A stretch of DNA of 64,000 nucleotides from CAYFVU01 sp964346645. Lineage in GTDB: Bacteria; Spirochaetota; Spirochaetia; DSM-16054; Sediminispirochaetaceae. Numbering within the stretch: position 1 is the stretch's first letter; each line of letters begins with the position of its first letter. The translations under genes were made by a program, and so were the position numbers. Of the stretch, positions 25,877 to 34,173 are shown piece by piece. The notes beneath the pieces are model-generated. The model saw nothing but the letters and a program-made list of their open reading frames with translations, had not been told where the DNA came from and made no database searches. Location of the stretch: contig CAYFVU010000005.1 in NCBI GenBank assembly GCA_964346645.1, positions 1 to 64,000 of the forward strand, in the 5' to 3' direction.

Positions 25877-26828
25877 CGGTGTCCTCCGTGGTGAGGTTCT
25901 CGAACACCTCTTCCAGCGAGACTCTCTTACGCACGAGCTCGCTGAGCTCGTAGCCCTCCTCCGAGGCCCAGCGAAAGAGTAGCGAGCCGTCACAGCCCGC
26001 CTCCAGCTCTACCTCCGCACGGGTCTCTCCGCCTTCCTCTTCGAGCTCGAGCAATGCGGCCACGCCTGCGTATCCCCGCAGAGACCCCCGCAGAGATTCC
26101 CGAAGCGACTCGGCATTCGCTCCTCCGCACACGGTAATCGAATAGACGGGATTCCCCTCCACCCTCCTTCGAATCGATTCGGTCGTACCCTCTGCAACTA
26201 TGCGGCCCCAGTTGAGGATGAGTACACGGGAGCAGACCGCCTCGACCTCCTGCAAGATGTGAGTCGAGAGGATGACCGTCTTCTCCTTACCGACATTGCG
26301 GATGAGCTCTCTTATTTCACGGATCTGATTCGGATCGAGGCCTGTAGTCGGCTCGTCGAGAATGAGGATCTCGGGAGAGTGGACTATCGCCCCTGCTATG
26401 CCGAGCCGCTGTTGATAGCCCTTCGACAGAGTAGAGATCTCCCGCTCCATGACGTCGGCAATCCCGCATTCACCGGCGGCACGCGATATGCTCGCATTCA
26501 TCCGCTTCTTCGGGACGTTACGCTCGAGGGCGACGAACTCGAGGTACTCACGCACGTTCAGATCCTCGTAGACGGGGCTGTTCTCCGGCAGATACCCGAT
26601 GAGTCCCTTTATCTCCGTAGAGGACTCTGCGATATCGCTGCCCATGATGCGCGCCTCACCGAAGGAGGGAAAGTGATAGCCGGTGAGCATCTTGAGGATG
26701 GTGGTCTTTCCGGCTCCGTTCGGCCCGAGCAGACCTACGACCTCCCCCCTGCCGATGGAGAAGTCTACTCCCCGTACCGCCTCTACCCTTCCGTAGCGCT
26801 TGCCGAGTCCCACCGCGTCGATACTCAT
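25866..26828 (-). CDS. ABC transporter ATPase, GldA-like
   Basis: A 320-aa ATP-binding subunit. Walker A GPNGAGKTT (about residue 38), Q-loop region GYLPENSPVYEDLNV, signature LSKGYQQRLGIA (about 134), Walker B LILDEPTTGLD and switch His in STHILQEVEAV are all intact. A roughly 90-residue C-terminal extension follows the ATPase core. ATG 26828 has AGGGAG 6 nt upstream, partly within the rnz stop region, so the cassette may be co-transcribed with rnz from 27798. Confidence 0.92.
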   Translation of the reverse strand: MSIDAVGLGKRYGRVEAVRGVDFSIGRGEVVGLLGPNGAGKTTILKMLTGYHFPSFGEARIMGSDIAESSTEIKGLIGYLPENSPVYEDLNVREYLEFVALERNVPKKRMNASISRAAGECGIADVMEREISTLSKGYQQRLGIAGAIVHSPEILILDEPTTGLDPNQIREIRELIRNVGKEKTVILSTHILQEVEAVCSRVLILNWGRIVAEGTTESIRRRVEGNPVYSITVCGGANAESLRESLRGSLRGYAGVAALLELEEEGGETRAEVELEAGCDGSLLFRWASEEGYELSELVRKRVSLEEVFENLTTEDTDAT

Positions 26829-26830
26829 AT

Positions 26831-27760
26831 TCACTCCCTGTAGGGAATATCGAATGTCTGCCGGTCCCGCGTCAATAAACTCGCGGGAAAGATCTCGCGC
26901 GCCTCCTGCACGAGCTCCTTGAGCTCGTACTCCGTGTACCGGGGACTGTAGTGGATCAGCCCCATCTTTTCTACTCCACCGGCCTCCCGCGCGATGCGGG
27001 CCGCCTGACGGGCGGTGAGGTGGCGCTTCTCCTTTGCGCTGTCGACGAGATCGTCCTTGAACATTCCCTCGCAGATAAACAGGTCGGAATCGGTCACGTG
27101 GGAGGCAATGGAGGAGTTATAGGAGGTGTCGGTAACGAAGCTGAACTTTCTCCCGCGCCGGTTCGGCCCCATCACCTCGGAGGGGGTCACGGCGGCCCCG
27201 AGGCTGTTGGTCACCTCCTCGCCGGCCTGCAGCCGCGCCCACAGGGGCCCCTTCGGGACGGAGCGGGCCTCCGCCTTTTCGGGGTGGAATACTCCCGGAC
27301 GCTCGTCCTCCTCGAAACTGTAGCCGAGACAGGGTTTGGTGTGGTTGAGGTTGAAGGCCTTTACCGAATAGCCGTCGCCGCGATAGACCACTCCCTCCTC
27401 GGTCACCTCCTCGATAACGATGTCGTAGTTGATGTACATATCGAGGACCCGTCTGTTCTCCTCGACGTATTCTCGTATCCGCGGGGGGCCTACGATGTAG
27501 AGAGGCTCTTCCCGCTCCACCTGGCTCGAGAGCATGAGTATTCCGGGCAGACCCGTCACGTGGTCTGCGTGGGTGTGGCTGATGAAGACGGTGTTTATCT
27601 TCTTCCACCTGAGGTTCAGCTTTCTCAGGGACACCTGCGTGCCCTCTCCGCAGTCGAAGAGAAAGAGGTCACCCTCTCGCCGGAGCAGCACGGAGGTCAA
27701 GTATCTGTTCGGGAGGGGCATCATGCCTCCCGTTCCGAGTACGAACAGCTCTAAATTCAT
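26831..27760 (-). CDS. rnz: Ribonuclease Z
   Basis: Zinc-dependent endonuclease that trims tRNA 3' ends. This fits the tRNA in the window, which lacks encoded CCA. The 309-aa product has the metallo-beta-lactamase motif SHTHADHVTGLPG (about residue 60), the early DCGEGTQVSLR loop (about 37), the His in NLNHTKPCLGY and SFVTDTSYN with metal-ligand Asp, and a late IHYSPRYTEYEL. ATG 27760 lies 9 nt past the -10 box with no Shine-Dalgarno. Confidence 0.94.
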   Translation of the reverse strand: MNLELFVLGTGGMMPLPNRYLTSVLLRREGDLFLFDCGEGTQVSLRKLNLRWKKINTVFISHTHADHVTGLPGILMLSSQVEREEPLYIVGPPRIREYVEENRRVLDMYINYDIVIEEVTEEGVVYRGDGYSVKAFNLNHTKPCLGYSFEEDERPGVFHPEKAEARSVPKGPLWARLQAGEEVTNSLGAAVTPSEVMGPNRRGRKFSFVTDTSYNSSIASHVTDSDLFICEGMFKDDLVDSAKEKRHLTARQAARIAREAGGVEKMGLIHYSPRYTEYELKELVQEAREIFPASLLTRDRQTFDIPYRE

Positions 27761-27769
27761 ATAGGTGGT

Positions 27770-27798
27770 ACTCTACTAAATCCGACGTGGATCTTCAA
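27770..27798 (-). promoter_or_regulatory. Promoter for rnz, near-leaderless
   Basis: TTGAAG (27798-27793) and TAGAGT (27775-27770) are 17 nt apart on the minus strand. The -10 box ends 9 nt before ATG, predicting a leader of 2-3 nt. Confidence 0.65.
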
Positions 27799-27821
27799 TA
27801 GATGCACGAAAGGCACGTAAA

Positions 27822-27856
27822 ACGCCCTTCGAAAGCCGATGGGCTCCGAAGGGCGT
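27822..27856 (-). terminator. Hairpin terminator downstream of clpC
   Basis: ACGCCCTTCG pairs exactly with CGAAGGGCGT, and the minus-strand continuation is TTTACG. The T-tract is short, so efficiency is uncertain. Confidence 0.6.
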
Positions 27857-27880
27857 GCCGATATTCCATAGCTTTCGCGG

Positions 27881-27908
27881 CGCGGGCTGCTCAGCGCGGG
27901 CTGCTCAG
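27881..27908. repeat. Exact 14-bp tandem duplication
   Basis: CGCGGGCTGCTCAG occurs twice head to tail between clpC and its terminator. The second copy continues into CCCGC, so part can also form a small hairpin. Confidence 0.85.
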
Positions 27909-27924
27909 CCCGCACCCTAAGCCG

Positions 27925-30444
27925 TTAGTTCTGCTGCACCGATGCGGTCTTCTTGACCGGTTCGGGCTGCTTCGCGGTAAAGGAGATCTTCCCCTTCTTC
28001 ATGTGGATGACCATGCGTGTTCCGCTTGTACAGCGCCCCTTTAGCATCTCCATGGAAATGGGATCCTCGATCTCCTTCTGAATGAGGCGCCGCATTGGCC
28101 GTGCGCCGTACTTTATGTCGTGGCCCTTGTCGATCAGGTACTCCTTTACCGTCTGCTTTACCTCGAGGATTATGTTCATCTCGAGCAACCTGAGGCTGAC
28201 TTCGCTGAGCATGATCTCGAGTATGCGCCTGATCTCGTCCCTGGTAAGGCTGGTGAAGACCACGATCTCGTCCACACGGTTGATAAACTCGGGCCTGAAG
28301 GCCTTCTTGAGTTCGGTCATCGCCGAGGACTTGATCTCCTTGTGCTCCATCACTCCCTCTTTGACCTGGAAGCCTAGGGTGCCCTCGTGGGAGATCTCAC
28401 GGGCACCGGCGTTCGAGGTCATGATGAGTACGGTGTTCTTGAACGAGACCTTGTGTCCCAAGTTGTCCTGCAACTCGCCCTCCTCGAGGACCTGCAGCAG
28501 TATGTTGAAGACATCCGGGTGGGCCTTCTCGATCTCGTCGAGGAGAATGACCGAGTATGGTCTTCTCCGGATCTTCTCGGTGAGCAGGCCGCCCTCCTCG
28601 TAGCCTACGTAGCCGGGGGGCGCTCCTACGAGGCGGCTGACGTTGTGCTTCTCCATGAAGTCGGACATGTCTATGCGTATCAGCGCATCCTCGCTGCCGA
28701 AGAGGAATTGCGTCAGCGTCTTCGCCAAAAGCGTCTTGCCGACACCCGTCGGTCCGAGGAAGATAAAGGAGCCGAGCGGCCGGTTCGGCGAGCTTATGCC
28801 TGTCCTCGAGCGACGTATGCTCGAAGAGACGGCGCTTATCGCCTCTTCCTGACCTATTATCGTCTTGTGAAGCTCGTCCTCAATATTCAGCAGCTTTGCC
28901 GACTCGCTCTGTGCGAGCCGTGCGAGGGGTATGCCGGTAATGCTGGAGATGATGCTCTGGATATCGTCTATGTCGACGAGATTCTTCTCGTTCTTCATGT
29001 TCTTCTGCCAGTCCTTCTTCATCTCCTCGACTCGTCCCTTCAGCTGCCGGACCGTGTCGCGTACCGCCGCCGCCTTCTCGTAATCCTGGTTGTTTACCAG
29101 GTTGATCTTCTCGTTCGTGAGCCGCTCGATCTCCTCCTCGAGCTCGGTCAGCTCTTTAGGGCGAACCGTGTTGTGGATGCGCTTGTAGCTTCCCGCCTCG
29201 TCGATGAGGTCGATCGCCTTGTCCGGCTGGAAGCGGTCGTTTATGTACCTGCTCGACAGACGTGCCGCCTCCTTTACTGACTCTTCGCTGTAGGAGACGT
29301 TGTGGTGATCCTCGTACCTCGACTTTATGCCGTTGAGTATCTCGACCGTCTCATCCACGGAAGGCTCATCCACGTAGATGGTCTGGAATCTGCGTTCGAG
29401 GGCGGCATCCTTCTCAATATGCTTGCGGTACTCGTTGTGGGTGGTCGCGCCGATGCACTGCACCTCGCCCCTCGAGAGGGCCGGTTTGAGCATATTAGAG
29501 GCGTCGATCGCACCCTCGGCGCCGCCCGCGCCGATAATCGTGTGGAGCTCGTCGATGAAGAGGATGACATTGCCTGCGGCGGTTATCTCCTTCATCACCT
29601 TCTTGAGACGCTCTTCGAACTCGCCGCGGTACTTGGTCCCGGCGATGAGTGAGGCGATGTCGAGGGTCACGACCCTCTTGCCCATGAGGACCTCGGGAGC
29701 CGAGCCCTGTTCGATTCGCTGTGCGAGGCCTTCGACGATGGCGGTCTTGCCCACTCCCGGTTCTCCGATGAGTACCGGATTGTTCTTTGTTCTGCGTGCA
29801 AGAATCTGGATGACGCGTTGAATCTCCCACTCACGGCCGATTACCGGGTCGAGCTTGTTCTCCTTGGAATACTCGGTCAGGTCCCTCGCGAACTCGTCGA
29901 GCGTGGGGGTTCCCTTCTGACTCTGCGAAGAGCCCTTGCGCTTCATCTGACCCTGCCCGGTACCGGCACCCGCTCCGGCGCCGGCGGCCCGTTTCTTGCC
30001 GCTACCTGTTCCCCGGAGCTCGATGACGATATCGCGGATGTTGTCCGCATTTACCGAGTGTTTGGACAGAAAGCGCTGCACGACGCTGCCGGCCTCTTTG
30101 GTAGAGGCGAGCAGGAGGTGCTCGGTACCGATGTATTCGTGTCCGAGAGAACGGGCCTCTTCTGCCGCGTCCTCGAGCACCTTCTTACCCCGGTGAGACG
30201 GTGGTACGTCGCCGAGGATGAAACCCGTGTGCTTCTTCGGAATGCTCTTCTCTATCTCGGACTGGAGCTGAGACGGCTCTATGTTGAGGTTTTGCAGCGC
30301 CTTGTAGCCGAGACCTTCGCCGTCCTTCAGAAGCGCGAGTATGATGTGCTCAGGAAGAAGCTGGTCGGAGTGGAACCGCTTCGCCTCCTCCTGGGCAAAA
30401 ATTGTCAGTATGCGTTGAGCTCGTTGCGTAAGCCCTTTAAACAT
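27925..30444 (-). CDS. clpC: ATP-dependent Clp protease ATPase subunit ClpC
   Basis: A 839-aa Hsp100 unfoldase that feeds proteins to ClpP, including arginine-phosphorylated clients of McsB. Domains in order: double Clp N domain (1-150), first AAA with GEPGVGKTA (about 226) and LFIDELHTIIGAGG, a middle region with a UVR motif (NNQDYEKAAAVRDTVRQLK), second AAA with GPTGVGKT (about 560) and VILLDEIEKAHPDV, and a C-terminal D2 small domain. Length is typical of ClpC. GGGAGGAA precedes ATG 30444, 18 nt after mcsB. Confidence 0.95.
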   Translation of the reverse strand: MFKGLTQRAQRILTIFAQEEAKRFHSDQLLPEHIILALLKDGEGLGYKALQNLNIEPSQLQSEIEKSIPKKHTGFILGDVPPSHRGKKVLEDAAEEARSLGHEYIGTEHLLLASTKEAGSVVQRFLSKHSVNADNIRDIVIELRGTGSGKKRAAGAGAGAGTGQGQMKRKGSSQSQKGTPTLDEFARDLTEYSKENKLDPVIGREWEIQRVIQILARRTKNNPVLIGEPGVGKTAIVEGLAQRIEQGSAPEVLMGKRVVTLDIASLIAGTKYRGEFEERLKKVMKEITAAGNVILFIDELHTIIGAGGAEGAIDASNMLKPALSRGEVQCIGATTHNEYRKHIEKDAALERRFQTIYVDEPSVDETVEILNGIKSRYEDHHNVSYSEESVKEAARLSSRYINDRFQPDKAIDLIDEAGSYKRIHNTVRPKELTELEEEIERLTNEKINLVNNQDYEKAAAVRDTVRQLKGRVEEMKKDWQKNMKNEKNLVDIDDIQSIISSITGIPLARLAQSESAKLLNIEDELHKTIIGQEEAISAVSSSIRRSRTGISSPNRPLGSFIFLGPTGVGKTLLAKTLTQFLFGSEDALIRIDMSDFMEKHNVSRLVGAPPGYVGYEEGGLLTEKIRRRPYSVILLDEIEKAHPDVFNILLQVLEEGELQDNLGHKVSFKNTVLIMTSNAGAREISHEGTLGFQVKEGVMEHKEIKSSAMTELKKAFRPEFINRVDEIVVFTSLTRDEIRRILEIMLSEVSLRLLEMNIILEVKQTVKEYLIDKGHDIKYGARPMRRLIQKEIEDPISMEMLKGRCTSGTRMVIHMKKGKISFTAKQPEPVKKTASVQQN

Positions 30445-30462
30445 CTATTATTCCTCCCTTGT

Positions 30463-31560
30463 CTACCGGTCGAACCCGAGCAGTTCCCGTATCAGTCGGG
30501 CCCGTTCATGCCGCACCGCATGGGCCGAATCGCCGAGATCTTCGTTACCGACACGCTCCTGTACGTGGGCCTTTCTACTCTCGACGAACAGCCTGTTGAG
30601 ATCGGCAAAGGGAATATCTATCCATCCCAACGCCACACCTAAACGGAGGTCCGAGAGAAGTCCTATCGCTTCGCGTTCATCCACCATTCTGCAGTGCTTG
30701 AGAATGCCGTATGCCCGCCACACGATGTCCTCCAGCTCGATCCGCTTGTGGCGCACCATCTCTTCTCGGACCTTCCTCTCATAATCTACTAGTTGAGAGG
30801 CCACTCGTGCAAGTTTTTCTATGATTTCTTTCTCACTCATCCCTATTCCCACCGGATTGTAGAGCTGGTAGAAATAGCCCAATGAGTGGTTGTCGTCTCC
30901 CATAAACCCCTTTACCGACATGTCCTCCTGCATGGCGCTCTTGAATGCCCTCTCGAGGAGGGAGGAGTGCTCGAGTGCCGGTAAATGGAGCAGAACGGAG
31001 CCTCTGAGGCCGGTTCCGCACTGCTTGATGAATGGAGTCAAGTATCCCCTGTCGAGGGATACCGCGAAGTCGAGATGTCTCTCGAGCTCACGCTCGAGCG
31101 GGAGGAGGTTCTCGTATGCCTCCTGCAGGCTGAGTCCAGGGGCGAAAGAGGCGATCCGGAGATGGTCCTTCTCGTTGACCATGCCGCCTATCAGCTCTCG
31201 CTCGTCGAGGACGACGCTCTTCTCCTTCTCGAGACTGAACTGCTGGCTGATGAAGTGCTTCTCGATGAGCATCTTACGCCTGCGCGGGGGCAGTTCCTTC
31301 AGCTTGACCGCCCTCGTGCGGTTCTCGCCGCTCGACTCGCTCCCCCGGTAGCGCAGCGATGAGAATGCGCTCTCGATGAGCTCCTGCACCTCCTGCTCCT
31401 CCTTGTACTCCATCTTCTGGGGAAAGGGTCTGCCCGATATGTTGCGTGATATGCGTACTCGGCTCGCGAGAATGACCGACTCCTTCGGCCCGCTTCCGCG
31501 GTACCAGGGCGCAGGGCCCGGCATGGCAGAGTAGTCCATGGGAGAAGTGTTATCGGTCAC
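30463..31560 (-). CDS. mcsB: Protein-arginine kinase McsB
   Basis: A 365-aa phosphagen-kinase-fold enzyme that phosphorylates arginines on proteins, marking them for ClpCP. Conserved parts: SRVRISRNISGRPFP (about 32), NEKDHLRIASF (about 140) and CGTGLRGSVLLHLPAL (about 190). The loop that reads CPTN in Bacillus McsB and arginine kinases reads FIKQC here, so the usual catalytic cysteine is not at its place and a Cys sits four residues later. Activity should be tested before assuming it. GTG 31560 overlaps the mcsA stop by 11 nt, with AAAGGGGG upstream. Confidence 0.9.
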   Translation of the reverse strand: MTDNTSPMDYSAMPGPAPWYRGSGPKESVILASRVRISRNISGRPFPQKMEYKEEQEVQELIESAFSSLRYRGSESSGENRTRAVKLKELPPRRRKMLIEKHFISQQFSLEKEKSVVLDERELIGGMVNEKDHLRIASFAPGLSLQEAYENLLPLERELERHLDFAVSLDRGYLTPFIKQCGTGLRGSVLLHLPALEHSSLLERAFKSAMQEDMSVKGFMGDDNHSLGYFYQLYNPVGIGMSEKEIIEKLARVASQLVDYERKVREEMVRHKRIELEDIVWRAYGILKHCRMVDEREAIGLLSDLRLGVALGWIDIPFADLNRLFVESRKAHVQERVGNEDLGDSAHAVRHERARLIRELLGFDR

Positions 31561-32083
31561 CGTGATCCCCCTTTTCGCGGCCTGCGTGCTCCTCCATTTC
31601 GCGAATTCGGTCCCGTATTCGGGCAGCCGTCTCGTACTCCTCTTTATTAACGGCTTCTTTGAGCTCTTTTTTCAGTGCTTCTTTGTCTACGAGAATCGTT
31701 TTATATGCGCGCAGCTTCTCCGGGTATTTTCCGCGGTGCGTTGTGGTATCGCTGTACTCGGCGAGCAGCTCGTCGATCTGCCCCCTGAAGGCGGTGTAGC
31801 ACTCCGGACATCCTGCGGTCTCTCCATCTCTTATCTCTTTCAGCGTCGTACGGCATTTCGGGCACTCTGTCACCGGCAGCGCGGGCTCCTCGCCCTCGCC
31901 GGTTCCGTCGACAAGCCCACCTAACAGCTGCGAGAGGGAGAACTGCATGTTGCCGTCTTGGTCGGTCGACACGCCCTTCTTTCGAGCGCATTCGCCGCAC
32001 ATGTGGAACTCGTAGAGCTCTCCTCCCATTATCTGCTGTACGTGGACTATTGCCTCGTTCTCGCCGCACACATCACAGGTCAT
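31550..32083 (-). CDS. mcsA: McsA, zinc-finger activator of McsB
   Basis: A 177-aa protein with paired CxxC zinc fingers: CDVCGE and CGEC near the N-terminus, CPKC and CPEC near residues 75-95, and a C-terminal UVR motif (NKEEYETAARIRDRIREME). In Firmicutes it activates McsB and adapts ClpC. ATG 32083 is favoured because GGGAGGAA lies 7 nt upstream, within the longer frame's first codons. The ctsR repressor gene, which precedes mcsA in Firmicutes, is absent; the neighbour is a Lol permease. Confidence 0.92.
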   Translation of the reverse strand: MTCDVCGENEAIVHVQQIMGGELYEFHMCGECARKKGVSTDQDGNMQFSLSQLLGGLVDGTGEGEEPALPVTECPKCRTTLKEIRDGETAGCPECYTAFRGQIDELLAEYSDTTTHRGKYPEKLRAYKTILVDKEALKKELKEAVNKEEYETAARIRDRIREMEEHAGREKGDHGDR

Positions 32084-32107
32084 GAATATTCCTCCCATTC
32101 CTCTATT

Positions 32108-32137
32108 AATATAACATCATTTCTCTCTAAAATACAA
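32108..32137 (-). promoter_or_regulatory. Promoter for mcsA-mcsB-clpC
   Basis: TTGTAT (32137-32132) and TATATT (32113-32108), 18 nt apart. No CtsR heptad repeat or CIRCE element is visible around it. Confidence 0.6.
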
Positions 32138-32146
32138 CGGACGACA

Positions 32147-33451
32147 TCAGTGTTTACGGAGTATATCGAGGGGGCGGACTTTTCCCGCCCTTCTTGCGGG
32201 CAGATATGTGGCGACGAGGGCCACCAACAGGGTAAACGCCCCCGCAGCGAAGACTTCGTACAGCCGCAGCCGTATGGGTATCTCTTCGAGGTAGTAGTTC
32301 TCGTTGAATACGGTTATTCCAGCGGATCCGCTTGTCTCGGCACCCAGCATGCTCCTCCCGAAAGCGGCGCCGATGTTTATGAGGGTCTCTATTCCTTCGA
32401 TGACCCCGTTGATGTTGACAGCCACGGTCAGGCCCACTGCCAGGCCTATGAGCATGCCTGACAAGCCTATGAAGAAGCCGGTAGCCATGAAGGCACGTAC
32501 GATGTCCCTCGGATGCACGCCCGTGCTCTTCAATATAGCAATTTCCGGCTCCTTTTCCAAGACCAGCATGATCATCGAGGAGGAGATGTTGAAGGAGGCG
32601 ACAATGACTATGATGATCATGATGAAGATCAGGAGGTTTCGGGTGGTCCTGAAGCTCTCCAGCATCGGCTTCTCCAGTCCGTACCAGGTAAAGACGTACC
32701 AGTCCGCCGAGACCGTAGAGCGGATCCGAGAGGCGATGCGCTCGATCTGCCCGTACGGATTCACCGTTTTCACCGCCACCACCCGGTCCGAGGGCTCGGT
32801 GAAGAGTCTCTCTGCCTTGTCGGCACGTATGTAGAGGCTGAGGGCATCCAACTCGTAGTATCCGGTGGAGAATACACCTCGCACGGTGAAGGTGGAGGGG
32901 CGGAGTATGGGCTTCCTGCCGGGCATGGTCTTCGCGGTGAGGAGCTTCACCTTGTCTCCGACTTCCACTCCGAGCTTTCGCGCCACCTCGCTGCTTATGA
33001 GGGCATCTCGTCCGTCTCCGAGGTCGAAACTACCGTCGCTGAAGCTGAGGAACTCTCGTATCATCGGATCGCTGCGGTAGTAATCTTCCGGCAAGCCGCG
33101 GATCGATACCCCGGTACGTCCGGTAGGTGAGTAGACGAGTCCTTCGCCGAAGACCACCTCGTAGGCCCGCTCCACCTCATCTATCTCCCGAACCCGCGAG
33201 AGGGTCTCCTCCATAGCCTCGTCGGGGAAATCAGAGTAGTTCTTCAGCTGCAGATGGTAGGAGCCGATCTCTATGAAGCGCCGCGTGATCCCCTCGATCA
33301 TGCCGCCGGAGACCTCCATCACCACGATGAGGGGAATGAGCGAGAAACCGACTCCGAGCACCGCACCGATCAGATGTCTGGTGACCTTGCCGCCGGTGCG
33401 TGAGCCGAACAGCGTCCTGAAGCCTATGAAGAGGGGTCCGGCGAGTCTCAC
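32147..33451 (-). CDS. LolC/LolE-family lipoprotein-releasing permease (second copy)
   Basis: A 434-aa inner-membrane protein with the MacB/LolE layout: N-terminal membrane segment (about 28-48), periplasmic domain of about 220 residues, and three C-terminal membrane segments (NLLIFIMIIIVIVASFNI; AFMATGFFIGLSGMLIGLAV; VFAAGAFTLLVALVATYLP). EKEPEIAILKSTGVHPRDIV is the coupling-helix region that contacts the ATPase. With LolD and the other permease it forms a heteromeric complex that releases lipoproteins to the outer membrane. GTG 33451 is 2 nt after the lolD stop. Confidence 0.88.
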   Translation of the reverse strand: MRLAGPLFIGFRTLFGSRTGGKVTRHLIGAVLGVGFSLIPLIVVMEVSGGMIEGITRRFIEIGSYHLQLKNYSDFPDEAMEETLSRVREIDEVERAYEVVFGEGLVYSPTGRTGVSIRGLPEDYYRSDPMIREFLSFSDGSFDLGDGRDALISSEVARKLGVEVGDKVKLLTAKTMPGRKPILRPSTFTVRGVFSTGYYELDALSLYIRADKAERLFTEPSDRVVAVKTVNPYGQIERIASRIRSTVSADWYVFTWYGLEKPMLESFRTTRNLLIFIMIIIVIVASFNISSSMIMLVLEKEPEIAILKSTGVHPRDIVRAFMATGFFIGLSGMLIGLAVGLTVAVNINGVIEGIETLINIGAAFGRSMLGAETSGSAGITVFNENYYLEEIPIRLRLYEVFAAGAFTLLVALVATYLPARRAGKVRPLDILRKH

Positions 33452-33453
33452 TT

Positions 33454-34173
33454 TCAGGGGCTCTCCAGTACGCCGCCGGACAAGTGGTAGTGGCTGTCTC
33501 CGCGTGTGGTCATCGAGTTGTCGTGGGTGACCACCACCATGGAGGTCTCGAAGCGCTTTGCGAGCGAGAAGAGCATATCCTCGATGACCGCCGAGTTGTT
33601 TTCGTCGAGATTTCCCGTAGGCTCGTCGGCAAGAATGATCGAAGGAGAGTTGATGAGCGCCCGGGCGACCGCCACCCGCTGACGCTCTCCGCCGGAGAGC
33701 TGCGACGGGTAGTGCTGCATGCGGTCTGAGAGTCTCACATCCTCGAGCAGTCTGCGCGCACGCTCGATCGCCGATTTTTTCGGCTCGCCCGCCATGAAGG
33801 CGGGAAGCATGATGTTCTCCTCCGCGGTAAAATCCTTCAGCAGGTAGTGGAATTGGAAGATGAAACCGACGTGGCGGTTTCGGTAGCGTGTCAGCTCCTG
33901 TTCGCTAGCCCTGTCTATCCTCATCTCTCCCAAGGTAATACTGCCGAAGGTCGGGTAGTCGAGCCCGCCTATGAGGTTCAGCAGCGTGCTCTTGCCGCTG
34001 CCGCTCTCTCCTGTGATGATGATCGTCTCTCCCTTCGAGATCTCGAAGCCGATTCCATTGAGGATATGCAGCTTCTCCGGTCCGTTGATGTAGGTCTTGC
34101 CGACCTCCTCTAAGAGGAGAGTGCCGCCCATCTCTCGACGCTTCACGCCGCCGCTCGTTTCGCCGTTATTCAT
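33454..34173 (-). CDS. lolD: Lipoprotein-releasing ABC ATPase LolD
   Basis: A 239-aa MacB/LolD-type ATPase with Walker A GESGSGKST (about residue 53), HVGFIFQFHYLL, signature LSGGERQRVAVARAL, Walker B IILADEPTGNLD and VVVTHD switch. ATG 34173 overlaps the upstream permease stop by 8 nt; an ATG 42 nt later is possible. Placement between two LolC/E permeases supports a LolCDE complex. Confidence 0.9.
   Translation of the reverse strand: MNNGETSGGVKRREMGGTLLLEEVGKTYINGPEKLHILNGIGFEISKGETIIITGESGSGKSTLLNLIGGLDYPTFGSITLGEMRIDRASEQELTRYRNRHVGFIFQFHYLLKDFTAEENIMLPAFMAGEPKKSAIERARRLLEDVRLSDRMQHYPSQLSGGERQRVAVARALINSPSIILADEPTGNLDENNSAVIEDMLFSLAKRFETSMVVVTHDNSMTTRGDSHYHLSGGVLESP

Noticed and set aside
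27881..27908. Target-site duplication of a mobile element
   Set aside because: The two copies are directly adjacent with nothing between them and no transposase nearby.
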